A DNA stretch of 64,000 bases from Bradyrhizobium iriomotense (GCF_030160715.1 NZ_BSOW01000031.1:61272-125271); one strand, 5' to 3'. Shown: positions 54,550 to 63,745, counted from the first letter of the stretch. Program-made: numbers and translations. Notes: a model not told the origin generated them from the sequence alone.

Positions 54550-54575
54550 GTCGTCCTGGCGAAAGCCAGGACGAC
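54550..54575. repeat. Short palindrome after matB
   Basis: GTCGTCCTGGC and GCCAGGACGAC flank GAAA: a perfect 11-bp hairpin resembling one arm of family B. It lies between the convergent matB and TauE/SafE genes and may serve as a 3' hairpin. Confidence 0.7.
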
Positions 54576-54585
54576 GTTGAGAGAG

Positions 54586-55449
54586 CTATTGTGCACCTAG
54601 CAGACTGATCACAAATCTACTGCCGACAATAAACAGATAACACCCGAAAGCTGCCTCCAGCGTGCGCTTCGACATCGCATGCGCGGCTTTTACGCCGAGC
54701 GGGGCGGTGACGAGGCTCATCGGCATCACCAGCACGGCGCCGATCAGCGAGACGTAACCAAGCGCGAATGGAATTTGCAAAGCCGCAACGCTGGGATAGT
54801 TCGCTGCCGCCGGCCAGCCGGCATAGACGTAGCCGAGCGCGCCGGGGATCGAGATCAGCACGGCGAGTGCCGACGAGGTCGCAACCGCCTGATGGATCGG
54901 CCTGCCGTAGAAGGTCATGAGCAGGTTGGAGAACAGGCCGCCGCCGATGCCCATCAGTGTCGAGAGGATGCCGACCACGAAGCCATAGGCGCGCATCAGC
55001 GGGCCCTTCGGCAGATCGTCGCCGAGCTTCCAGGTTTCGCGTGCGAAGATCAGCCGCACCGCGGCCGAGTATGCGACGCAGACGAACACGATCTTGAACA
55101 GCCGCTCCGGCGCGTAGCGCGCAACCACGCTGCCGGCGATGACGCCGATCAGGATCGGCAGCCACCAGACGCGCAAGACCGTCATGTCGACGGCGCCGCG
55201 CTTGTAATGCGCCTGGAACGAGCGGATCGAGGTCGGGATGATGAGCGAGGTGCCGACGCAGAGCGGCATGCGCACCTCCAGCGGTACGCCGGCGATGCGG
55301 AAGCATTCGTAGAACACGGGGACCAGGATCGCGCCGCCACCGATGCCGAACACGCCGGCGAGAAAGCCGGAGAGCGCGCCGACCGCAATGAGCAGCAGCG
55401 CCAATTCGACGATGTCCTGAAGATCGAGACCTGCAATCACGCGAATCAT
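54586..55449 (-). CDS. Sulfite exporter TauE/SafE family protein
   Basis: This 287-residue integral membrane protein has about eight hydrophobic segments in two halves. LIAVGALSGFLAGVFGIGGGAIL and VVGILSTLMGIGGGLFSNLL are the repeated TauE/SafE motifs. The family exports sulfite, sulfoacetate or other organosulfur anions; the substrate here is unknown. It is monocistronic. Upstream is a 515-nt non-coding region before sdhC. Confidence 0.92.
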   Translation of the reverse strand: MIRVIAGLDLQDIVELALLLIAVGALSGFLAGVFGIGGGAILVPVFYECFRIAGVPLEVRMPLCVGTSLIIPTSIRSFQAHYKRGAVDMTVLRVWWLPILIGVIAGSVVARYAPERLFKIVFVCVAYSAAVRLIFARETWKLGDDLPKGPLMRAYGFVVGILSTLMGIGGGLFSNLLMTFYGRPIHQAVATSSALAVLISIPGALGYVYAGWPAAANYPSVAALQIPFALGYVSLIGAVLVMPMSLVTAPLGVKAAHAMSKRTLEAAFGCYLFIVGSRFVISLLGAQ

Positions 55450-55964
55450 ATCCCGGCAACGACGCGCCGCCCGGTCGATGCGCCCACGAGGAGCGACGCG
55501 TTCGCAACTTCTAGGCTATCCCGACCGCGCGGTCGTCAGCGGGAAGCGTCAGGCGCGGAATGCGAAGCACGCATATCGGAAGCGCCCTGCTGGGATGATA
55601 GAAGGCGAAATTGGCTCGATCGCCGGGTGTGACAGGCTGTTCGGCGGTTCCGCTCGACGCCATTTCGATTGCACTTTGCTGCATGAACGGACCGGTTCGC
55701 GTGAGAATGATCTTCCTGCGATTTCAACTCGCGAGCGAACGTTTGAAGAAACGGACCAATATTCGTTTCTTCAACATCCCGATGTCGCTCTGGTATACCA
55801 AACCCCTGATCGACCTAGTTTCGTCATCCCTCTAGAGCTGAACACCGGTTCGCTTTATGGCGATTTGGTGATTGCGTGGATAGATTCGACTCCGTAAATA
55901 GGGCCGACCTTTCGCGATCCCCGCGCGCCCCATGCTGGGCCGCAATAAAACACCAAAGTCGCCC
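55450..55964. other. 515-nt region with no confident gene, partly AT-richer than its surroundings
   Basis: The left part (to about 55560) is GC-rich and non-coding. From about 55590 to 55900 the base use is distinctly less GC-rich. One plus-strand frame (55595-55897) reads as plausible protein near its end (HPDVALVYQTPDRPSFVIPL, GSLYGDLVIAWIDSTP), but its third-position use does not match host genes and I recognise no family. A 9-bp inverted repeat (GAAGAAACG, 55745-55753; CGTTTCTTC, 55764-55772) lies inside. The region may be a gene remnant plus the sdh promoter. Confidence 0.5.
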
Positions 55965-56363
55965 ATGACCGCACGGATCGAACGACCGCTTTCACCACAC
56001 CTGCAAGTCTATCGCTGGACGCTGACGATGGTGCTGTCCATCGTCCACCGCGCCACCGGTATCGCCCTTTATGTCGGAACCCTGCTGCTGGCCTGGTGGT
56101 TGATTGCCGCGGCCTCCGGCCCGGCGGCGTACTCCCATGTGCAGGCCTTTACCGGCAGCATCATCGGCCGGCTGATCGTGTTCGGTTACACCTGGGCGCT
56201 GATGCACCACATGCTGAGCGGTATCCGGCATTTCGTCTGGGACCTCGGCTACGGCTTCAAGGCCAATGAGCGCGAGGCGCTGACCTGGGGCGCACTGATC
56301 GGCGGCATCGCGCTCACTGTGCTGATCTGGATCATTGCCTACGCGATCGGAGGCGGACGATGA
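55965..56363 (+). CDS. sdhC: Succinate dehydrogenase cytochrome b556 subunit
   Basis: This 132-residue membrane subunit of complex II has three helices. RPLSPHLQVYRWTLTM, VHRATGIALYVG and MHHMLSGIRHFVWD (heme b His) are the SdhC signatures. I chose ATG 55965 (MTARIERPL) rather than 55932. It anchors the catalytic subunits and binds quinone with SdhD. It overlaps sdhD by 4 nt (ATGA). Confidence 0.95.
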   Translation: MTARIERPLSPHLQVYRWTLTMVLSIVHRATGIALYVGTLLLAWWLIAAASGPAAYSHVQAFTGSIIGRLIVFGYTWALMHHMLSGIRHFVWDLGYGFKANEREALTWGALIGGIALTVLIWIIAYAIGGGR

Positions 56364-56764
56364 GCACGACCGAGACGCCCAAGCGCAGCATGCGCACGCC
56401 GCTCGGCCGCGTCCGCAACCTCGGCGCCGCACATTCCGGCACGTCCGATTTCTGGCGCCAGCGCCTCACCGGCGTCGCGATGACGCTCTTGATGCTGCCC
56501 GTGATCGTGGTGGTGATGATGCTGCTCGGCCGCAACCAGGCGGGCGCTGCGCAGATTCTCGGCTCGCTGCCGATCGCGCTGATCCTCCTGCTCTTCATCT
56601 TTGCCAGCGCCTGGCACATGAAGATCGGCATGCAGGTCGTGATCGAAGACTACGTCCATAACGAGAAGCTGAAGCTCGTTGCGGTGATGCTCAACAACTT
56701 CTTCTCGATTGCGGTGGCGCTCGCCTCGACCTACGCGATCCTCAAGCTGTCATCCGGAGTGTAA
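56360..56764 (+). CDS. sdhD: Succinate dehydrogenase hydrophobic membrane anchor subunit
   Basis: This 134-residue three-helix membrane subunit pairs with SdhC to hold heme b and the quinone site. RTPLGRVRNLGAAHSGTSDFWRQRLT is a signature, and AWHMKIGMQVVIEDYVHNE carries the heme-ligand His region. Its start overlaps the sdhC stop, and sdhA begins 3 nt after its stop. Confidence 0.95.
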   Translation: MSTTETPKRSMRTPLGRVRNLGAAHSGTSDFWRQRLTGVAMTLLMLPVIVVVMMLLGRNQAGAAQILGSLPIALILLLFIFASAWHMKIGMQVVIEDYVHNEKLKLVAVMLNNFFSIAVALASTYAILKLSSGV

Positions 56765-56767
56765 CCC

Positions 56768-58603
56768 ATGGCCGCCGGCACGAATGGCAAGGGTAACGGC
56801 GCTCCCGCCACCAACGGAAAAGCCTATCCGATCGAAGACCACACCTATGACGTCGTCGTGGTCGGCGCCGGTGGCGCGGGCCTGCGCGCGGTCGTCGGCT
56901 GCAGCGAGGCTGGCCTGCGCACGGCCTGCATCACAAAGGTATTCCCGACCCGCTCGCACACCGTCGCGGCGCAGGGCGGCATCTCCGCTTCGCTCGGCAA
57001 CATGCACAAGGACGACTGGCGCTGGCACATGTACGACACCGTAAAGGGGTCGGACTGGCTCGGCGACCAGGACGCGATCGAATACATGGTGCGCCACGCG
57101 CCCGAAGCGGTCTACGAGCTCGAGCATTGGGGCGTGCCGTTCTCGCGCACCGAGGACGGCAAGATCTACCAGCGCCCGTTCGGCGGCATGACCACGGAAT
57201 TCGGCAAGAGCCAGGCGCAGCGCACCTGCGCCGCCGCCGACCGCACCGGTCACGCCATGCTGCACACGATGTACGGCCAGTCGCTGCGGCATGCGGCAGA
57301 ATTCTTCATCGAGTTCTTCGCCATCGACCTGATCATGGACGACCAGGGCGCCTGCCGCGGCGTGATCGCGCTGAAGCTCGATGACGGCACGCTGCATCGC
57401 TTCCGCGCCCAGACCACGATCCTGGCGACCGGCGGCTACGGCCGCGCCTACGCCTCCTGCACCTCGGCCCATACCTGCACCGGCGACGGCGGCGGCATGG
57501 TGCTGCGCGCCGGCCTGCCGCTCCAGGACATGGAATTCGTGCAGTTCCACCCGACCGGCATCTACGGCTCGGGCTGTCTCGTCACCGAAGGCGCGCGCGG
57601 CGAAGGCGGCTATCTCGTCAACTCGGAAGGCGAGCGCTTCATGGAGCGCTACGCGCCGTCGGCCAAGGACCTCGCCTCGCGCGACGTCGTCTCGCGCGCG
57701 ATGACCATCGAGATCCGCGAGGGCCGTGGCGTCGGCAAGAAGAAGGACCACATCTTCCTGCATCTCGACCATCTCGATCCTGCGGTATTGGCCGAGCGCC
57801 TGCCGGGCATCTCGGAATCCGCAAAGATCTTCGCCAATGTCGACGTGACGCGCGAGCCGATCCCGATCGTGCCGACCGTGCACTACAACATGGGCGGCAT
57901 CCCCACCAATTATCACGGCGAGGTGCTGACGAAAAAGGACGGCGACGACAACGCCGTGATCCCGGGACTGATGGCGATCGGCGAAGCCGCCTGCGTCTCC
58001 GTGCACGGCGCCAACCGTCTCGGCTCCAACTCGCTGATCGACCTAGTGGTGTTCGGCCGCGCCGCCGCGCTGCGCTGCGCCGAAAAGCTCACCGCCAACG
58101 GCAAGCAGCCGGAGCTGCCGGCGAATTCGGCGGAGCAATCGGTCGGCCGCCTCGACCACTACCGCTATGCCTCGGGCGGCACGCCGACCGCCAAGCTGCG
58201 TGAAGGCATGCAGCATGTGATGCAGAACAATTGCGCGGTGTTCCGCACCGGCGATGTTCTGAGCGAGGGCCAGAACCTGATCCAAAAGGTCCATGGCGGC
58301 ATCACCGACATCGCCGTGTCCGACCGCTCGCTGGTGTGGAACTCGGACCTCGTCGAGACGCTCGAGTTCGACAATCTGATCTCGCAGGCGGTGGTGACGA
58401 TGAACTCGGCCGCCAACCGCACCGAGAGCCGCGGCGCGCATGCCCGCGAGGACTACTCGGCGCGCGACGACAAGAACTGGATGAAGCACACGCTGGCCTG
58501 GCTCGACGATGCCGCCAAGGTCACGATCGACTACCGCCCGGTGCACAACTACACCATGACCAACGACGTGCAGTACATCCCGCCGAAGGCGCGCGTGTAT
58601 TGA
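56768..58603 (+). CDS. sdhA: Succinate dehydrogenase flavoprotein subunit
   Basis: This 611-residue FAD subunit oxidises succinate to fumarate. The FAD-binding GAGGAGLRAV motif is near residue 35; the FAD-attachment His is in TRSHTVAAQGGI. Active-site residues are in VQFHPTGIYGSG and HGANRLGSNSLIDL. An N-terminal MAAGTNGKGNGAPATNGK extension is Gly/Asn-rich and probably disordered. A family A repeat separates it from sdhB by 107 nt. Confidence 0.98.
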   Translation: MAAGTNGKGNGAPATNGKAYPIEDHTYDVVVVGAGGAGLRAVVGCSEAGLRTACITKVFPTRSHTVAAQGGISASLGNMHKDDWRWHMYDTVKGSDWLGDQDAIEYMVRHAPEAVYELEHWGVPFSRTEDGKIYQRPFGGMTTEFGKSQAQRTCAAADRTGHAMLHTMYGQSLRHAAEFFIEFFAIDLIMDDQGACRGVIALKLDDGTLHRFRAQTTILATGGYGRAYASCTSAHTCTGDGGGMVLRAGLPLQDMEFVQFHPTGIYGSGCLVTEGARGEGGYLVNSEGERFMERYAPSAKDLASRDVVSRAMTIEIREGRGVGKKKDHIFLHLDHLDPAVLAERLPGISESAKIFANVDVTREPIPIVPTVHYNMGGIPTNYHGEVLTKKDGDDNAVIPGLMAIGEAACVSVHGANRLGSNSLIDLVVFGRAAALRCAEKLTANGKQPELPANSAEQSVGRLDHYRYASGGTPTAKLREGMQHVMQNNCAVFRTGDVLSEGQNLIQKVHGGITDIAVSDRSLVWNSDLVETLEFDNLISQAVVTMNSAANRTESRGAHAREDYSARDDKNWMKHTLAWLDDAAKVTIDYRPVHNYTMTNDVQYIPPKARVY

Positions 58604-58616
58604 TCCAACAGTAGCC

Positions 58617-58696
58617 GTCATTCCGGGGGGATGCGCAGCATCGAACCCGGAATCTCGAGATTCCGGGTCTGGTCCTTCGGACCATCCCGGAATGAC
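58617..58696. repeat. Palindromic repeat, family A, between sdhA and sdhB
   Basis: GTCATTCCGGGGGGATGCGC at the left and CCATCCCGGAATGAC at the right are inverted; inner arms CCCGGAATCTCGAGATTCCGGG form a second perfect palindrome. It lies inside the otherwise tight sdhCDAB operon. Confidence 0.88.
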
Positions 58697-58710
58697 GAAA
58701 GGTTAGAGCA

Positions 58711-59493
58711 ATGGTTGAATTCGCACTTCCGAAGAACTCGAAGATATCAGGCGGCAAGACCTGGCCGAAGCCCGCGGGCGCGACTGAGCTTCGCGAATTC
58801 CGCGTCTATCGCTGGAATCCGGACGACGGCAAGAACCCGAGCATCGACACCTATTACGTCGACACCCACGACTGCGGTCCGATGGTGCTGGACGGCCTGA
58901 TCTGGATCAAGAACCACATCGACCCGTCGCTGACCTTCCGCCGCTCCTGCCGCGAGGGCGTCTGCGGCTCCTGCGCCATGAACATCGACGGCCAGAACAC
59001 GCTCGCCTGCACCCGCTCGATGCACGACGTCAAGGACGGCGCGGTGAAGATCAACCCGCTGCCGCACCAGCCGGTGGTGAAGGACCTCGTCCCCGACCTC
59101 ACCAATTTCTACGCGCAATACGCTTCCATCGAACCGTGGCTGAAGACCACCTCGCCGACCCCGCAGAAGGAATGGCGCCAGAGCCACGAGGACCGCGAGA
59201 AGCTCGACGGCCTCTACGAGTGCATTCTCTGCGCCTGCTGCTCGACCTCCTGCCCGAGCTACTGGTGGAACAGCGAGCGCTATCTCGGTCCCGCTGCCCT
59301 GCTCCAGGCCAACCGCTGGGTGTCCGATTCGCGCGACGAGGCGACCGGCGAACGGCTCGACAATCTCGAGGACCCGTTCCGGCTCTATCGCTGCCACACC
59401 ATCATGAACTGCGCCAAGGCCTGCCCGAAGGGCCTCAACCCCGCAGAGGCGATCGCCGAGCTCAAGCTGAAGCTCGTCGAGCGGCAAGTTTAA
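58711..59493 (+). CDS. sdhB: Succinate dehydrogenase iron-sulfur subunit
   Basis: This 260-residue subunit carries the [2Fe-2S], [4Fe-4S] and [3Fe-4S] clusters that pass electrons from FAD to quinone. The cysteines are in SCREGVCGSCAMN, ECILCACCSTSCPSYWW and CHTIMNCAKACPKGLNP. Length is normal. It starts 107 nt after sdhA, beyond a palindromic repeat, and completes sdhCDAB. Confidence 0.98.
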   Translation: MVEFALPKNSKISGGKTWPKPAGATELREFRVYRWNPDDGKNPSIDTYYVDTHDCGPMVLDGLIWIKNHIDPSLTFRRSCREGVCGSCAMNIDGQNTLACTRSMHDVKDGAVKINPLPHQPVVKDLVPDLTNFYAQYASIEPWLKTTSPTPQKEWRQSHEDREKLDGLYECILCACCSTSCPSYWWNSERYLGPAALLQANRWVSDSRDEATGERLDNLEDPFRLYRCHTIMNCAKACPKGLNPAEAIAELKLKLVERQV

Positions 59494-59688
59494 GCGAAAT
59501 TTTCTGCACCGGCCCGCGGTCGTTGCGGCTGCGGCCGATTTGCAATCCATGGTAGATTAACCTATAATTGCTACCGACGCATCCTTCGCGGGCGGAGACG
59601 CGCCGGTCGCAACCAAAGGTTCCCATCACAAGCCACTTCCTTCCCTGCGGGAAATTCAAGTAAGCTTCGTTCCGGGTCAGGAGCGACT

Positions 59689-61827
59689 GTGCAGGGCGCG
59701 CAACGCAATTCGTTGAAACTGCTGCAGTGGATGATGGCGGCATCCCTGGCGCTGCCGATTGCGCTGTTCATCATCGCCTCGGCGATCTCCTATCATTCGA
59801 CCAATGACATCGCCGATCGCGAGATCGAGCGCACGCTCGACGTCGCCCATGAGCATGCGCTCAAGGTGTTCGAGACGATCGACCGCAGCCTTGGCGAGCT
59901 CAACGAGGTCGTGCGCGGCCTCTCGGACGAAGCGATCCGGTCGCGCGAGGAGGCGCTGCACCGGCGCCTGAAGCGCCTGACCGATTCGCTGCCGCAGCTC
60001 AAATCCGCCTGGATCTTCGACGCGGAGGGCCATGCGCTGGTCAACAGCCTGCTGTCGCCGGCGCCGCAGATCAAATTTGCGGACCGGGACTATTTCAACG
60101 CCCATGTCGACCAGAACATTGGAACCTTCATCGGCACGCCGCTGACGCCGCGCGTGCCCTACCAAGGCGCCCGCTTCTTCGGCATGAGCCGCCGCCGCGA
60201 TTCCGACGACGGCAGCTTCATCGGCGTGATCCAGGCCTCGGTATACCCCGAATATTTCGAGAGCTTTTATGCACGCATCGGCAGCGAATCCGGCAGCTTC
60301 TTCGCATTGGGGCGGACCGATGGCGTCCTGCTCGCGCATTATCCGCACCTCGATCACGACGTCCGGCTCGATCCCGGCGGGCCGGTCGGCCGGAAGATCG
60401 CGCTGAGCCCCGAGCACGGGATGATGACCATCGCCTGGCCCGCCGACGGGATCGAGCGGCGCATCGGCTACAAGCGCGTCGCCGAATATCCGATCTATGT
60501 CAGCGCGGGACTCGAGACCGCGGCGATCCGTTCGCGCTGGCTCGCCACCATGGGCCAGCACCTGATCTTCGGCTTGCCTGCAACGGCCCTGCTCTTCTTC
60601 ATCCTCGCGCTGGCATTGCGGCGCACGCAGAACCTCCAGGCCGAAGCGGCACGGCGGCGCGACGCCGAGGAGGCGCTCAAGCACAGCCAGCGCCTGGAGG
60701 CGCTCGGACAGCTCACCGGCGGCGTGGCGCACGACTTCAACAACCTCCTGACCGTGATCCGCGCCTCCATCGACCTGTTGAACCGGCCGCAATTGTCAGA
60801 GGAGCGGCGGCAGCGCTACATCAACGCCATCACCGAGGCGGTCGGGCGCGCCGCCAAGCTGACCTCGCAGCTTTTGGCCTTCGCGCGGCGGCAGACGCTG
60901 AAGCCCGAGGTGTTCGATGTCGGCGCGCGCGTGCAGTCGCTGCGCGACATGATCGCCACGCTGACGGGACCGGCCATCGAGGTCGTGATGCGGCTGCCGG
61001 CGGCGTCCTTTCTCGTCAACGCCGATGCCGGCCAGTTCGAGACGGCGCTGTTCAACATGGCGGTCAATGCGCGCGATGCGATGCAGGGCCGCGGCAGGAT
61101 CACGTTCACGGTGGAGGCCGCAACCGCCGTTCCCGACAGCCTGGCTCATCTCGTCGGCAGCCATGGCTTCATCACCGTCACGGTCACCGATACCGGGTCC
61201 GGCATTCCTGCAAGCCAGCTCGGCCGCATCTTCGAGCCGTTCTTCACCACCAAGCAGGTCGGACAGGGCACCGGGCTTGGCCTGTCGCAGGTGTTCGGCT
61301 TCGTCAAGCAATCCGGCGGCGAGGTGACGGTCGCGAGCGAGATCGGCCGCGGCAGCACCTTCACGCTGTATCTGCCGCGCGTGCCCGCCGAGGTGCTGCC
61401 GCAGCGGCAGGCGCCGGACACCGCGCCCGCACTGGCCGGCAGCGGCATGTCGGTGCTGGTCGTCGAGGACAATATCGAGGTGGCCAATTTCGCCGCCGAC
61501 GGGCTCACTGAGCTCGGCTACAGCGTCACGCTGGTCGACAATGCCAGCGATGCGCTCGCGGAGCTCGCGGCGGATGTGGACCGCTTCGACGTGGTGTTTT
61601 CCGACGTGGTGATGCCCGGCATGACCGGGCTCGATCTCGCGCACGCAATCCGCGACCGCGGCATCGACGTGCCCATCGTGCTCACCAGCGGCTATAGCCA
61701 CGTGCTGGCGCAGGACGGCAGTTTCGGCTTCGAGCTGCTGCAAAAGCCTTACTCGATCGAGGCTCTGTCGCGCGTGCTGTACAAGGCCGCACGGCTGCGC
61801 CGCGTGCGGGACGGTGCCGCGGAATAG
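59689..61827 (+). CDS. Hybrid sensor histidine kinase with C-terminal receiver domain
   Basis: This 712-residue protein has TM1 at about residues 14-34, then a large periplasmic dCache-like sensor (about 40-280), then TM2 at about 285-305. HisKA follows with His348 in GGVAHDFNNLLTVI, then the ATPase domain (VNARDAMQG N-box; DTGSGIPASQLGRIFEPFFT; GQGTGLGLSQV) and a receiver with Asp639 (FSDVVMPGMTG). There is no output domain, so it must signal through a partner phosphotransfer or response regulator, which is not adjacent. The start is GTG 59689. It lies after sdhB in the same direction, 195 nt apart. Confidence 0.93.
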   Translation: MQGAQRNSLKLLQWMMAASLALPIALFIIASAISYHSTNDIADREIERTLDVAHEHALKVFETIDRSLGELNEVVRGLSDEAIRSREEALHRRLKRLTDSLPQLKSAWIFDAEGHALVNSLLSPAPQIKFADRDYFNAHVDQNIGTFIGTPLTPRVPYQGARFFGMSRRRDSDDGSFIGVIQASVYPEYFESFYARIGSESGSFFALGRTDGVLLAHYPHLDHDVRLDPGGPVGRKIALSPEHGMMTIAWPADGIERRIGYKRVAEYPIYVSAGLETAAIRSRWLATMGQHLIFGLPATALLFFILALALRRTQNLQAEAARRRDAEEALKHSQRLEALGQLTGGVAHDFNNLLTVIRASIDLLNRPQLSEERRQRYINAITEAVGRAAKLTSQLLAFARRQTLKPEVFDVGARVQSLRDMIATLTGPAIEVVMRLPAASFLVNADAGQFETALFNMAVNARDAMQGRGRITFTVEAATAVPDSLAHLVGSHGFITVTVTDTGSGIPASQLGRIFEPFFTTKQVGQGTGLGLSQVFGFVKQSGGEVTVASEIGRGSTFTLYLPRVPAEVLPQRQAPDTAPALAGSGMSVLVVEDNIEVANFAADGLTELGYSVTLVDNASDALAELAADVDRFDVVFSDVVMPGMTGLDLAHAIRDRGIDVPIVLTSGYSHVLAQDGSFGFELLQKPYSIEALSRVLYKAARLRRVRDGAAE

Positions 61828-61837
61828 CGCGGTCGCG

Positions 61838-61916
61838 TAGACCGGATGGAGCGAAAGCGCAATCCGGGAAGACATCGCGCTAGACCCCGGATTTCGCTTC
61901 GCTCCATCCGGGCTAC
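61838..61916. repeat. Palindromic repeat, family E-like
   Basis: The left end GTAGACCGGATGGAGCGAAG and right end CTTCGCTCCATCCGGGCTAC are inverted; inner arms AATCCGGGA and CCCCGGATT also pair. It lies between the kinase and the methyltransferase. Confidence 0.85.
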
Positions 61917-61986
61917 ATGTTCCTCCGAGATTGGAGTCCTCCGCAAAACCGGCTATGCATGCGCCGCTTGCAACGAGGACTTCTGC

Positions 61987-62823
61987 TTGACGCCCGATAC
62001 CGACCCCTCGCCCGCGCCATTCGGCGCGTTCGCGCCCAATGCGGCGCAGGCTGCGATCATTTCGCTTGCACACCGCTCTGGGCTGAAGCGCGGCGCGTTC
62101 CGCCCGTGGCTGTCGCGGCTGGTCAACCTGCTGCGCGCAGGTCCCGTCGACGTGCAATATCAGGGCGCCTCGTTCCGCTTCCACCACCAGGCGAGCGCGA
62201 CCGAGCGCGGCGCGCTGTTCAATCCCGACTATAATCTCGACGAGCTCGACTTCCTGCGCCAGCACACGCCGGCCGGCGGCGTGTTCGTCGACGTCGGCGC
62301 CAATGTCGGCACGTTTGCGCTGGTGATAGCGCGCCATGTCGGCGCACAGGGAAAGGTCGTCGCGATCGAGCCGCATCCCACGACCTTCGCGCGGCTCTCG
62401 TTCAACAAGGCGGCGTCGGGCGCGACGCAAAGATCGACCCAAGTCCGCCTCGTACAAGCGGCGGCCGGCGAGGCCGACGGCGAGCTGATGATCGAGACCG
62501 ACGGCGACAATCTCGGCGCCAGCCATGTCGTGACCGGCACGGCGACGGCAAGGGCCATCAAAGTGCCGTCGTTGCGGCTGATACGGATTCTCGAGGAGTC
62601 CGGCGTCACGCAAGTCGATGCCCTCAAGATCGACGTCGAGGGTTTTGAGGACCGCGTGCTGATCGGCTTCTTCCGCGATGCGCCGCAATCGCTATGGCCC
62701 CGCGCTGTCGTGATCGAGCATCTGTCACAAAACGAATGGCGCGAGGATTGTATTGCGGACATGGTCGCGCGCGGCTTTGCCGTCACGCGCAGAACGCGGA
62801 GCAACACCTTCCTGTCGCGCTGA
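61987..62823 (+). CDS. FkbM family methyltransferase
   Basis: This ~278-residue SAM-dependent methyltransferase has motif I GGVFVDVGANVGTFALVIA, VVAIEPHPTTFARL, and VDALKIDVEGFEDRVLIGF. The FkbM group methylates hydroxyls on sugars, polyketides or lipids; the acceptor is unknown. There is no ATG at the expected place; TTG 61987 (after GAGG, 8 nt upstream) gives a reasonable N-terminus, while a longer frame upstream runs into a repeat. It is alone between the kinase and the VOC gene. Confidence 0.88.
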   Translation: MTPDTDPSPAPFGAFAPNAAQAAIISLAHRSGLKRGAFRPWLSRLVNLLRAGPVDVQYQGASFRFHHQASATERGALFNPDYNLDELDFLRQHTPAGGVFVDVGANVGTFALVIARHVGAQGKVVAIEPHPTTFARLSFNKAASGATQRSTQVRLVQAAAGEADGELMIETDGDNLGASHVVTGTATARAIKVPSLRLIRILEESGVTQVDALKIDVEGFEDRVLIGFFRDAPQSLWPRAVVIEHLSQNEWREDCIADMVARGFAVTRRTRSNTFLSR

Positions 62824-62847
62824 CGACAATCAACGACGGAGATTGCG

Positions 62848-63234
62848 ATGATCGATCACATGGGTTTTCCGGTTTCCGACTATGAGCGCGCCAAGGCGTT
62901 CTACACGAAGGCACTGGCGCCGCTCGGCTACAGCCTGATCATGGAGGTCACGCAGGAGCAGACCGGCCACGATCCCGCCGCGGGCTTTGGCGCCGACGGC
63001 AAGCCGGACTTCTGGATCGGCGGCGAAGGCGCGTTGAACAAGCCCGTGCATGTCGCGATTCTCGCCAAGGACCGCGCCACGGTGGATGCATTCCACAAGG
63101 CCGCCATCGCCGCCGGCGGACGCGACAATGGACCGCCGGGCATTCGCGCGCATTATCATCCGACTTATTACGGCGCGTTCGTGCTCGACCCCGATGGCCA
63201 CAACATCGAAGCCGTCTGTCACGCGCCGGAATAA
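62848..63234 (+). CDS. VOC (glyoxalase/bleomycin resistance) family protein
   Basis: This 128-residue vicinal-oxygen-chelate protein has MIDHMGFPVSDYERAKAFYTKAL at the N-terminus, then GGEGALNKPVHVAI and YYGAFVLDPDGHNIEAVCH at the C-terminus, with the usual His/Glu metal positions. Reaction not known. GGAG lies 6 nt upstream of the start. It is 24 nt after the FkbM gene and probably co-transcribed. Confidence 0.92.
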   Translation: MIDHMGFPVSDYERAKAFYTKALAPLGYSLIMEVTQEQTGHDPAAGFGADGKPDFWIGGEGALNKPVHVAILAKDRATVDAFHKAAIAAGGRDNGPPGIRAHYHPTYYGAFVLDPDGHNIEAVCHAPE

Positions 63235-63317
63235 GCCTGTTCCATCGCCGCGATGCGTGGGAACATCGACGCACCGACAACGTTGTCGTCTTTCGAGCAA
63301 CGACATGTCGATGATGG

Positions 63318-63596
63318 ATGATGCCGATCGAACCCCCGGAGATTCCGCCGGCGACACCGGGCACACCGAGTGAGCCGCCGCCGGAAATGCCTCCGGGCAA
63401 TCCGCAGCCGGATATCGCGCCGCCGGTGCGCGAGCCCGGCGAATCACCACGGCCCGACGAACTGCCCGGGCGCAGGCCGGACGAGATTCCACCGCGCGGA
63501 CCGGACGGACCGCGCACGCCCAATCCCGCGACGGATGCGAACTTGTCGCACCGTCACATTCGAGGCGATTGCAAGATGGGCCTGAATGCGCAATGA
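63318..63596 (+). CDS. Small Pro-rich protein, hypothetical
   Basis: This 92-residue frame is dominated by Pro, Glu, Arg and Gly (PPEIPPATPGTPSEPPPEMP, ELPGRRPDEIPPRGPDGPRT), with no signal peptide. The composition is consistent with a real disordered protein, but low complexity makes coding status uncertain. A 14-bp perfect palindrome (CGACAACGTTGTCG, 63275-63288) lies 30 nt upstream. No family recognised. Confidence 0.45.
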   Translation: MMPIEPPEIPPATPGTPSEPPPEMPPGNPQPDIAPPVREPGESPRPDELPGRRPDEIPPRGPDGPRTPNPATDANLSHRHIRGDCKMGLNAQ

Positions 63597-63745
63597 ACGG
63601 CGATGTTCTGAAGTGATTTGCATGCAGAAATAAATCGAGACGCGGCTCCTTCGCCCGCCACAATCCGGCCTAACGCGTATCTGTTGATCGCAACACTGAC
63701 TCTCCAAGAACTTCCGCTACAAGAACCTTCCGGGGAATTCATCAT

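Noticed and set aside
55880..55900. A T-arm-like stretch (GATTCGACTCCG) suggesting a tRNA
   Set aside because: No matching acceptor, D or anticodon stems are found around it.
60796..62688. A 630-codon open frame on the minus strand
   Set aside because: It is antisense to the histidine kinase, crosses a palindromic repeat and then the FkbM gene. Shadow frame.
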